From assembly GCA_964643145.1 (NCBI GenBank), contig CAZXPG010000062.1, positions 1 through 8,703 on the forward strand: a DNA stretch of 8,703 nt, read 5' to 3'. The number at the start of each line of letters is the position of its first letter. The first letter of the stretch is position 1. This DNA is from CAZXPG01 sp964643145. GTDB lineage: Bacteria; Pseudomonadota; Alphaproteobacteria; Rickettsiales; Arcanibacteraceae. The position numbers and the translations under genes are program-made. This document shows, in pieces, positions 1 through 5,982 of the stretch. The notes below the pieces were generated by a model. That model saw only the letters and a program-made list of their open reading frames with translations, searched no databases and was not told where the DNA came from.

Positions 1-76
1 CTTATAGGTGATCATTTTATGCCGAAAACTCTAACACTCTCAAAAGCCAAGCGCAAGAAGAAAGCTTCTCTCCTTC

Positions 77-3000
77 CTAAAACTCCGCCCTTTCATCTTC
101 AATAATCGGCGGATGTTGCACATGTAATGGGCTATGGCCAAAACGCTGGCTGAGCAGACGGATAATCACATAAAATACCGGTGTCAGGAACAGGCCGAAC
201 AGGGTGACACCAAGCATCCCAGAAAATACCGCTACGCCCATGGCATTGCGCATTTCAGCACCAGCACCAGTGGAGGTCACCAGCGGTATTACCCCCATAA
301 TAAAGGCCATAGAGGTCATCAGGATGGGGCGCAACCTCAAATGACTGGCTTCAATGGCCGCCTCGACAATGCTTCTACCACGTATTTCCAATTCACGGGC
401 AAATTCCACAATCAGAATGGCATTCTTACAGGCAAGCCCCACCAGCACGATAAAACCAATTTGGGTAAAGATGTTATTATCTTTACCCACAAACCATACA
501 CCCGTAATAGCGCATAGCAGGCACATCGGCACAATCAAAATTACCGCAAGCGGCAGTGCCAGGCTTTCATACAGTGCCGCCAGCACCAGGAACACCAGCA
601 ACACACAAAGCGGGAAAATAAGCATGGCGGTATTACCTGCCAGAATCTGCTGGTAGGTCAAATCCGTCCATTCATAGGTCATACCATCAGGAAGCGATTC
701 TGTTACAATTTTCTCAATAGCGGTCTGCGCTTCATCCGATGAATAGCCTGGTGCGGGGCCGCCATTAATTTCTGCCGTACGATAGCCATTATAACGCATC
801 GCCCGATCTGGCCCATAGCTCTCATGCACTGTTACCATCGCCCCAAGCGGCACCATATCACCATTGGCATTACGGGTTTTAAGCTGTAATATATCATCGG
901 CATGAGCACGGAATTTACCATCGGCCTGCGCAACCACGCGGTAAGTACGGCCAAATTTATTGAAATCATTCACATAAAGCGAGCCAAGATAGACCTGCAT
1001 CGTATTGAAAATATCGGTAATACTTACGCCCATCTGCTTGGCTTTAGTACGGTCAACATCCACTCGTAACTGCGGCACATTAATCTGGTAGCCGGAAAAC
1101 ACACCTGCTAGTACCGGATTCTGCCAGGCCTTATGCAGAATGGTTTGCAACACATTGTTCAGTTCCACATAGCCCAAATCAGCACGGTCTTCCAGTTGCA
1201 GCTTAAACCCACCCAGCGTACCAAGCCCCCGTACTGCGGGAGAAGGGAATACCGCTGTAAAGGCTTCTTTAATACCACCAAGCTTCTGGTTTAACGCCTG
1301 AGTAATGGCAGGGGCAGAAAGTTCTGGCGATTTCCGTTCCTCAAACGGGTCAAGCGGCAGGAAAATTACCCCGGCATTCGGGCTGTTGCTGAAGCCATTA
1401 ATGGACAGACCGGGAAAAGCCACCGCATCCGACACACCAGGCGTTTTAAGAGCGATCTCCGACATCTGACGGATTAAGGGTTCGGTACGGTTCAACGTCG
1501 CCCCATCCGGCAATTGGGCAAACCCAATCAGATATTGCTTATCTTGCCCTGGAATAAAGCCGGTTGGCACGTGATGGAACTGAAATAACGTTAACCCAAG
1601 TAGCACTACATAGAGTGCAAACATCCCAGCTTTATGGGTAATTGCACGCCTCACGCCAAAAGCATAGCTTTCACCCGAGCGATGGAAGAACTGGTTGAAC
1701 CAGCGGAAGAACCCACCTAGATACTGCTCCATCTTACGGGTCAGCCAATCTTGTTTAACATGGTGGCCTTTCAGGAGCAAGGCTGATAATGCCGGGCTAA
1801 GCGTCAACGAATTAAAGGCGGAAATAATGGTGGAAATGGCAATCGTTAACGCAAATTGGCGGTAAAACTGGCCGGTCAACCCGCTGATAAAGGCAATCGG
1901 GATAAATACCGCAATCAAGGTGAGGGCAATGGCAATAATAGGCCCGCTCACCTCTCGCATAGCATGATAGGTGGCTTCGCGTGGCGAAAGGCCACTTGCG
2001 ATATTACGCTCGACATTTTCTACCACCACAATCGCATCATCCACCACAATCCCAATGGCCAGCACCAGCCCGAACAGCGAAAGGGCGTTAATAGAGAAGC
2101 CAAATGCCCACATCAGCGAGAAGGTTCCCACAATGGAAACAGGTACAGCCAGCAGCGGAATAATCGAAGCACGCCAGTTTTGCAGGAATAATATTACAAC
2201 CAACACCACCAATACCACCGCTTCTAGCAGCGTATGCACTACCGCCTCAATTGAACCGCGCACAAAGACGGTAGGATCATAAACAATTTCGTAATCCACC
2301 CCTTGTGGAAATTGCTTCTTGATTTCCTTCATTTTGGCACGAACATTATCGGAAATTTCGATAGCATTAGAACCTGGTGTCTGGAAAATGGGAATCGCCA
2401 CGGCGGATTTATTATTTAACAGTGAGCGCAGGCCATAATCAGAGGCACCAAGCTCGAGTGTCGCCACATCTTTCAAGCGGGTCACAGCGCCATTTTCATC
2501 GGCTTTCAGGATGATATCGCCAAATTCCTGTTCATTCTCCAGCCTGCCTTGTGTATTAATGGAGAGCTGAAGCTGCACATCAGCAGGGATAGGCGCGCTG
2601 CCAATAACCCCAGCCGCCACCTGCACATTTTGCTCACGGATGGCATTCACTACATCGGAAGCAGTTAAGTAACGCGCTGCCAGTTTTGCTGGGTTCAGCC
2701 ATACACGCATAGCATAATCGCCTGAACCAAACAGCGATACCTGCCCCACCCCTTGAATACGGGCAAGCTGGTCTTTCACGTTCAGAATCGCATAGTTACG
2801 CAAATACAGCGCATCATAGCGCTCATCGGTGGAAAGCAGATGCACCACCATGGTAAGGTCGGTGGAACTTTTTACTGTTGTCACCCCAAACTGCCGCACA
2901 GTATCTGGCAAACGCGGCAATGCCTGCGACACACGGTTCTGCACCAACTGCTGCGCCTGGTCAGGGTCTGTGCCAATTTTGAAAGTAACCGTAAGCGACA

Positions 3001-3268
3001 TCTGGCCGTCATTCGTTGCCTGCGAGAACATATAGAGCATACCCTCTACACCGTTAATCTGGTCTTCCAGTGGCGCGGCAACTGTTTCAGCAATCACCGT
3101 CGGGTTTGCGCCTGGATATTGGGCACGCACCACCACTGAAGGCGGCGTTACTTCAGGATATTCCGAAATGGGCAATTGGCCAATAGAAATCACCCCGGCA
3201 ATCAGGATCAAGAGCGATAATACTCCGGCAAAAATAGGGCGATCAATGAAAAAGCGGGAAAAATTCAT
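77..3268 (-). CDS. RND multidrug efflux pump, HAE1 family, MexF/AcrB-like inner-membrane permease
   Basis: This is a 1063-residue proton-driven inner-membrane pump that would export drugs or other hydrophobic compounds from the periplasm and inner leaflet through an adaptor and an outer-membrane channel. The length fits AcrB/MexF (about 1050). The N-terminus (FFIDRPIFAGVLSLL) is the family's TM1 signature. The layout is TM1 near 10-30, porter loop 1, TM2-6 near 340-500, TM7 from about 549, porter loop 2, and TM8-12 near 880-1045. Proton-relay residues are present: adjacent aspartates D410-D411 in TM4 (AcrB D407/D408), K948 in TM10 (AcrB K940) and R978 (AcrB R971). The wording of both loops is closest to MexF as I recall it. 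The gene starts 5 bp after the adaptor gene and must be co-transcribed. The ATG start fits the conserved MNFSRFFIDRP opening. No channel gene or clear terminator is seen in the remaining 76 bp. The substrate cannot be read from sequence. Confidence 0.97.
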   Translation of the reverse strand: MNFSRFFIDRPIFAGVLSLLILIAGVISIGQLPISEYPEVTPPSVVVRAQYPGANPTVIAETVAAPLEDQINGVEGMLYMFSQATNDGQMSLTVTFKIGTDPDQAQQLVQNRVSQALPRLPDTVRQFGVTTVKSSTDLTMVVHLLSTDERYDALYLRNYAILNVKDQLARIQGVGQVSLFGSGDYAMRVWLNPAKLAARYLTASDVVNAIREQNVQVAAGVIGSAPIPADVQLQLSINTQGRLENEQEFGDIILKADENGAVTRLKDVATLELGASDYGLRSLLNNKSAVAIPIFQTPGSNAIEISDNVRAKMKEIKKQFPQGVDYEIVYDPTVFVRGSIEAVVHTLLEAVVLVVLVVILFLQNWRASIIPLLAVPVSIVGTFSLMWAFGFSINALSLFGLVLAIGIVVDDAIVVVENVERNIASGLSPREATYHAMREVSGPIIAIALTLIAVFIPIAFISGLTGQFYRQFALTIAISTIISAFNSLTLSPALSALLLKGHHVKQDWLTRKMEQYLGGFFRWFNQFFHRSGESYAFGVRRAITHKAGMFALYVVLLGLTLFQFHHVPTGFIPGQDKQYLIGFAQLPDGATLNRTEPLIRQMSEIALKTPGVSDAVAFPGLSINGFSNSPNAGVIFLPLDPFEERKSPELSAPAITQALNQKLGGIKEAFTAVFPSPAVRGLGTLGGFKLQLEDRADLGYVELNNVLQTILHKAWQNPVLAGVFSGYQINVPQLRVDVDRTKAKQMGVSITDIFNTMQVYLGSLYVNDFNKFGRTYRVVAQADGKFRAHADDILQLKTRNANGDMVPLGAMVTVHESYGPDRAMRYNGYRTAEINGGPAPGYSSDEAQTAIEKIVTESLPDGMTYEWTDLTYQQILAGNTAMLIFPLCVLLVFLVLAALYESLALPLAVILIVPMCLLCAITGVWFVGKDNNIFTQIGFIVLVGLACKNAILIVEFARELEIRGRSIVEAAIEASHLRLRPILMTSMAFIMGVIPLVTSTGAGAEMRNAMGVAVFSGMLGVTLFGLFLTPVFYVIIRLLSQRFGHSPLHVQHPPIIEDERAEF

Positions 3269-3273
3269 AGGGC

Positions 3274-4458
3274 TTATTTCTTCTCAGGTTGCGGCGAAGG
3301 GGTCGACGCAGAAGGATTATCCATCGGCACTATTTCAGGAATAACAACCATACCGGGACGTGTACGCTGCAAACCGTTCACAACGATTTTATCCGCAGGG
3401 TTCAAGCCTTTCTCAATAACCCTCAAACCCTCAACCACCGGACCTGGTACTACCTCACGATAGGAAACTTTATTATCATCCCCTACAACCAACACAAATT
3501 TCCGGTCTTGATCAGTACCAATAGCCTGCTCGGTGATTAACAACGCTTTTTCCTGCCCTGCCCCACTCATACGGACACGCGCAAAAAGCCCAGGCACGAG
3601 TGCCGCTTCCGGGTTAGAAAATACCGCCCGCACCCGTATCGTGCCAGCCTGAGCATTAAGGCTGTTATCAAAGGATTTTACAGTGCCTATATAAGGGAAT
3701 TCATGCCCATCTGCCAATCCCAGTTTTACCGTAATTGCTTTTAATTTTTCTGGGCTATTATTATTACCATGCAGATATTTCAAGAAAGTGTGCTCATCTG
3801 CGTCAAAATCTGCATAGATAGGGTCAAGCGACACGATACTGGTAAGCACCGGCGCATCCCCTCCCCCATTGACCAGGTTCCCCACCGTAATTTCGGCACG
3901 GCTAATTCTGCCAGCAATCGGAGCAGTGATAGTGGTATAATCAAGATTCAACTGCGCCTGTTTAACCGCCGCTTCAGCAATGGCAACACCAGCACTGGCT
4001 GAACGATATTGCTCCTGGGCTGCATCATATGCCTGTCGTGATACCACCCTCTCTGCTACTAGTTTTTCTAAGCGCTCAAATTCTGTTTTAGCATAGGATT
4101 CCTGGGCTTTTGCCGCTGTGAGCGCCGCCTTTACCCTTGCCAGTTCCACCTCGTAGGGTTTAGGATCAATTGTGAAAAGCAGCTGCCCTTTATGTACCCG
4201 CTCACCATCTTCAAAATCAATCGCCTCAACCGTTCCTCCCACACGCGGACGGATGTCGACCCGTTCAACGGCACTCAGCACGCCAGAAAATTCATCCCAC
4301 CTGGTTATCGTACGTTCAATCACCGTTGAAACACCCACCGGCATAGCTGCGCCCGCCTGAACTGCATTCCCAGCCGGGTGATACACATAACGGTAACCAT
4401 AAATAGCGGTAATAATAAGAAGGAGAATAACACCAGAGGCGAGTTTTTTATTTGTCAT
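3274..4458 (-). CDS. RND efflux periplasmic adaptor (membrane-fusion protein), MexE-like
   Basis: This adaptor links the RND pump to an outer-membrane channel in the periplasm. From the ATG at 4458 it has 394 residues, beginning MTNKKLASG followed by a hydrophobic segment (about residues 8-27) that is a signal anchor. No lipobox cysteine is visible. The domains follow the family order: first lipoyl half (around IRPRVGGTVEAIDFEDG), an alanine- and glutamine-rich helical hairpin (about 97-170), second lipoyl half (TITAPIAGRISRAEITVGN), beta-barrel and membrane-proximal domains, and a Pro/Ser-rich tail ending PQPEKK. The motif WDEFSGVLSAVERVDIRPRV is typical of MexE-type adaptors. The frame stays open upstream to a TTG at 4482, giving 402 residues. 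That start has an AAAGGG 5 nt before it, whereas the ATG has no clear ribosome site. I prefer the ATG because a K-K-rich n-region then sits directly before the hydrophobic core, but the start is unresolved. The pump gene follows after 5 bp. Confidence 0.95.
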   Translation of the reverse strand: MTNKKLASGVILLLIITAIYGYRYVYHPAGNAVQAGAAMPVGVSTVIERTITRWDEFSGVLSAVERVDIRPRVGGTVEAIDFEDGERVHKGQLLFTIDPKPYEVELARVKAALTAAKAQESYAKTEFERLEKLVAERVVSRQAYDAAQEQYRSASAGVAIAEAAVKQAQLNLDYTTITAPIAGRISRAEITVGNLVNGGGDAPVLTSIVSLDPIYADFDADEHTFLKYLHGNNNSPEKLKAITVKLGLADGHEFPYIGTVKSFDNSLNAQAGTIRVRAVFSNPEAALVPGLFARVRMSGAGQEKALLITEQAIGTDQDRKFVLVVGDDNKVSYREVVPGPVVEGLRVIEKGLNPADKIVVNGLQRTRPGMVVIPEIVPMDNPSASTPSPQPEKK

Positions 4459-4482
4459 TTTATTAGAAATCTGTAATGTCAA

Positions 4483-4547
4483 AGAGACCCTTTGAGAGGA
4501 AGAGAAGATAAAAGGGGGGGATCTTCTCTTCCTTTCAAAGAGTCTCT
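4483..4547 (-). promoter_or_regulatory. 27-bp hairpin between the repressor and adaptor genes
   Basis: Arms 4483-4509 and 4521-4547 pair over 27 positions, with 25 Watson-Crick pairs, one G-T wobble and one mismatch. The 11-nt loop (4510-4520) contains a run of seven G on the plus strand. The hairpin fills most of the gap downstream of the tetR stop. On the minus-strand transcript it is followed by UUGACAUUACAG, not a U-run, so it is not a standard intrinsic terminator. It could stabilise or process the mRNA, attenuate read-through into the efflux genes, or mask a ribosome site: the minus-strand AAAGGG at 4493-4488 lies in its 3' arm, 5 nt before the alternative TTG start. The structure is seen directly; the role is inference. 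Confidence 0.75.
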
Positions 4548-4566
4548 ACAACGCTGTTATTACGGT

Positions 4567-5160
4567 TTAGCGTATAAAACGCAACAACCCTGGGCCTAAA
4601 TGCTCGCGGATTACCTCCAGGTCATTTCTGATTTTCGCCTGGAATGTTACCCCAACACTATACGAAAGCATTTGCATAGCAACCCTAGATGGATCATCCG
4701 TGCAATGAGCATCTTTCAGCAACATACTGAAATATCGGCTATAATACTCTATCAGCTCCAGCACCTTCTGGCGTATACGCTCATCCTGCGTCCCCATTTC
4801 ACCACCACAACTCGCATAAGGACAACCCAGAACTTTTCCAGTGAGCTCAAACTTCTCTTTCTGCACCTGGTACACCAACTCGGCATAATTACACACCCTG
4901 ACTTCGGGAGGCAGGGCAACAGAAAATGCCTCATCTAAAGCCACACTAAAACGCCCCCATAACACTTCAAACGCTGTTAGCACTAGGTCGGTCTTAGAAG
5001 GAAAGAAATGATAAAAACTTCCCTTCTTAACACCTGCACTCCTGCATATATCTTCCACGCTGACACAACTATAGCTTTGCAACCAAAACATTTCTATAGC
5101 CGTATCGACTAACTTCTGCTTGGTGGAGGTAGTCATAATAGAGCATTGATCGTTATTCAT
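4567..5160 (-). CDS. TetR/AcrR-family transcriptional regulator, probable local efflux repressor
   Basis: This is a 197-residue one-component regulator with an N-terminal TetR DNA-binding domain and a helical ligand-binding C-terminal domain. The helix-turn-helix lies at about residues 33-56 and carries the family pattern: SVEDICRSAGVKKGSFYHFF followed by PSK. The C-terminal part contains GCPYASCGGEMG (113-123), resembling the 'GCP/GCL' region common in NemR/AcrR-like members. The protein has seven cysteines (6, 32, 39, 90, 113, 118, 153), which is many for its size. It lies on the same strand just upstream of the adaptor and pump genes, so it probably represses them and itself. A palindrome at 5180-5195, 20 bp before the start, is the likely operator. 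The ATG at 5160 is the most upstream possible start because an in-frame stop lies at 5173-5175. A second ATG at 5136 (MTTSTKQK) is also plausible, and neither has a clear ribosome site. The ligand is unknown. Confidence 0.93.
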   Translation of the reverse strand: MNNDQCSIMTTSTKQKLVDTAIEMFWLQSYSCVSVEDICRSAGVKKGSFYHFFPSKTDLVLTAFEVLWGRFSVALDEAFSVALPPEVRVCNYAELVYQVQKEKFELTGKVLGCPYASCGGEMGTQDERIRQKVLELIEYYSRYFSMLLKDAHCTDDPSRVAMQMLSYSVGVTFQAKIRNDLEVIREHLGPGLLRFIR

Positions 5161-5179
5161 AGAATGCTGATACTATAAA

Positions 5180-5195
5180 TTGACTGACTGGTCAA
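5180..5195. promoter_or_regulatory. Candidate TetR operator palindrome
   Basis: TTGACTGACTGGTCAA has perfect 5-bp arms (TTGAC/GTCAA) around a 6-bp centre, flanked on both sides by TATA (5174-5177 and 5197-5200). Size and symmetry fit a TetR-family site. It lies 20 bp upstream of the regulator's start and 105 bp upstream of the cupredoxin ATG. It contains a TTGACC -35-like hexamer on the minus strand (5195-5190), with a weak TATCAG at 5172-5167 after a 17-bp spacer, and a TTGACT -35-like hexamer on the plus strand. Binding here would therefore block both directions. The palindrome is seen; the assignment to this regulator is inferred from position. Confidence 0.55.
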
Positions 5196-5208
5196 CTATA
5201 AAAATACT
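5180..5208 (+). promoter_or_regulatory. Candidate distal promoter of the cupredoxin gene, embedded in the operator
   Basis: TTGACT at 5180-5185 (5 of 6 matches to the sigma-70 -35 consensus) is followed after 17 bp by AATACT at 5203-5208 (4 of 6 to the -10 consensus). The -35 lies inside the palindrome, so a bound TetR protein would occlude it. The evidence is consensus matching in AT-rich DNA only. Confidence 0.3.
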
Positions 5209-5236
5209 ATGACCCTCATGTTAATGTCAAAATTCA

Positions 5237-5265
5237 TTGACAGAGATAATAAGAATAATTATTAC
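5237..5265 (+). promoter_or_regulatory. Candidate proximal promoter of the cupredoxin gene with a Fur-box-like sequence
   Basis: A perfect TTGACA at 5237-5242 is followed after 17 bp by TATTAC at 5260-5265 (4 of 6). Transcription would begin near 5272, leaving a leader of about 28 nt before the ATG at 5300. Between and over these boxes, 5245-5263 reads GATAATAAGAATAATTATT, which matches the classical 19-bp Fur box at 14 of 19 positions by my alignment. It contains the 10-bp palindrome AATAATTATT (5254-5263). The region is AT-rich, so chance similarity is quite possible. Confidence 0.4.
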
Positions 5266-5299
5266 TATCACATATTTTAACCGTTATTTGAGAATAGTT

Positions 5300-5638
5300 A
5301 TGTTCACACGCTCCTTTGCTTCCTTAGCATTATTTACCAGCCTTGTTACCGCCCCTTTCTTTGCGGCAACCGCGCAGGAGAATTTTACCCTTACCATAAA
5401 AGATCATCAATTTTCTCCAGCCGAACTGGTTGTGCCTGCCGATCAAAAAATTAAAATTACCATCATCAATAATGATGCTACCCCAGAAGAATTCGAAAGC
5501 CATGACCTTAACCGCGATGTAATGGTGAATGGTAATAGCAAAGCTTCTGTTATTATCGGCCCTCTGAAAGCGGGAACGTATAATTTTATAGGCGAATTCC
5601 ATGAAGATACTGCAAAAGGCAGCATCATTGTGAAATAA
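5300..5638 (+). CDS. Small secreted cupredoxin-domain protein (EfeO/P19-associated type)
   Basis: The protein has 112 residues from the ATG at 5300. Residues 1-25 form a Sec signal peptide (MFTRSF, hydrophobic core, then an ATA-Q cleavage site), giving a periplasmic product of about 87 residues. The mature part is one small beta-sandwich of the Cupredoxin_1 kind: FTLTIKDHQFSPAELVVPA near the start, FESHDLNRDV in the middle, and GTYNFIGEFHEDTAKGSIIVK at the end. The NREx and GEFH-DTAKG wording is typical of the cupredoxin domain found in EfeO or next to FTR1-type iron permeases. There is no cysteine, so it cannot be a classical blue-copper electron carrier. H36, H68, H91 and nearby acidic residues are the only obvious candidate metal ligands. 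The frame also opens at a TTG at 5237, but the ATG places the signal peptide at the N-terminus. A weak GAGA lies at 5290-5293. The gene diverges from the efflux repressor; no iron permease is in the window. Confidence 0.88.
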   Translation: MFTRSFASLALFTSLVTAPFFAATAQENFTLTIKDHQFSPAELVVPADQKIKITIINNDATPEEFESHDLNRDVMVNGNSKASVIIGPLKAGTYNFIGEFHEDTAKGSIIVK

Positions 5639-5726
5639 CCCTCACTTATATCCACGCATATCCCCCCTCAAACACACTGGCCCCTAACACGGCAACCTTC
5701 CTGCGCACGTTTTAACAACCCGTCTA
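5639..5726 (+). terminator. C-rich, G-poor tract: candidate Rho-dependent termination region
   Basis: The stretch just after the cupredoxin stop is strongly skewed: I count 41 C against 10 G in 5641-5736, including a run of six C at 5662-5667. A C-over-G bubble directly after a coding region and before a stable hairpin is the usual look of a Rho-loading (rut) region. No intrinsic terminator with a T-run is visible after this gene. The skew is measured; Rho action is inferred. Confidence 0.4.
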
Positions 5727-5771
5727 CTCACCTCAGCATGGATAAGCCGCACTTATCTATACTGAGGTGAG
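5727..5771. repeat. 20-bp imperfect hairpin downstream of the cupredoxin gene
   Basis: The outer arms CTCACCTCAG (5727-5736) and CTGAGGTGAG (5762-5771) pair perfectly over 10 bp. After one mismatch, two A-T pairs and a wobble, the inner arms GATAAG (5741-5746) and CTTATC (5752-5757) pair over 6 bp around the 5-nt loop CCGCA. No T-run follows on either strand. It may mark the trimmed 3' end of the cupredoxin mRNA or be a dispersed intergenic palindrome. Confidence 0.7.
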
Positions 5772-5982
5772 ATATAAACAGCTCTCCAAAATGGCGGTTA
5801 TTTCTCTAAAACTGAAGTTATTCTTAGGAAATTTTAGGATTAGGGATTGAACAATTATATAAAACTATTACATATACAGATAACTTAATAACTTACCAAA
5901 ACTAACGTGGAGCATCACCATTGTAATAAGAGAATGCCTCATACGAAAACATAACCATTTGTAACATGGATGATATAACACT
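5772..5982 (+). promoter_or_regulatory. AT-rich lon leader region
   Basis: No credible gene lies between the hairpin and lon. Two tandem perfect copies of ATAACTTA occur at 5880-5895, and AAGTTATT at 5815-5822 is the reverse complement of part of them (AATAACTT). A TTGAAC at 5847-5852 with CATATA at 5871-5876 (18-bp spacer) is a weak promoter candidate. It is somewhat like heat-shock sigma promoters, which drive lon in other proteobacteria, but the match is too poor to rely on. The ribosome site for lon is weak: only GGA at 5968-5970, 12 nt before the ATG. Confidence 0.35.
5880..5895. repeat. Tandem 8-bp direct repeat ATAACTTA x2 upstream of lon
   Basis: ATAACTTA occurs at 5880-5887 and again at 5888-5895 with no gap, about 90 bp before the lon start. 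It could be a direct-repeat regulator site or simple AT-rich repetition. Only the repeat itself is certain. Confidence 0.45.

Noticed and set aside
19..105. Short Lys/Arg-rich plus-strand frame (28 codons) at the left edge
   Set aside because: It overlaps the end of the pump gene in antisense, has no ribosome site and no recognisable content.
134..517. Plus-strand open frames inside the pump gene (also 354-656, 1856-2191, 1971-2282, 2753-3139, 2829-3035)
   Set aside because: They lie antisense to a clearly real RND gene, have low-complexity Asn/His/Thr/Ser-rich translations and match no family I recognise.
3289..4360. Plus-strand frames at 3289-3540, 3769-4002 and 4172-4360
   Set aside because: They are antisense shadows of the adaptor gene, whose frame is fully supported by domain content.
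4514..4520. Run of seven G as a phase-variation tract
   Set aside because: It lies in a hairpin loop outside any reading frame, is short, and slippage there would not switch a gene on or off in an obvious way.
4600..4938. Plus-strand frame of 112 codons and minus-strand frame 4752-4934
   Set aside because: Both overlap the TetR gene in other frames and have no domain content.
5237..5299. N-terminal 21-residue extension of the cupredoxin from a TTG start
   Set aside because: The TTG is better explained as the -35 TTGACA. The extension would place residues before an otherwise standard signal peptide that begins at the ATG at 5300.
5330..5655. Minus-strand frames across the cupredoxin gene (5330-5602, 5443-5655)
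   Set aside because: They are antisense to a recognisable secreted protein and have no domain or start signals.
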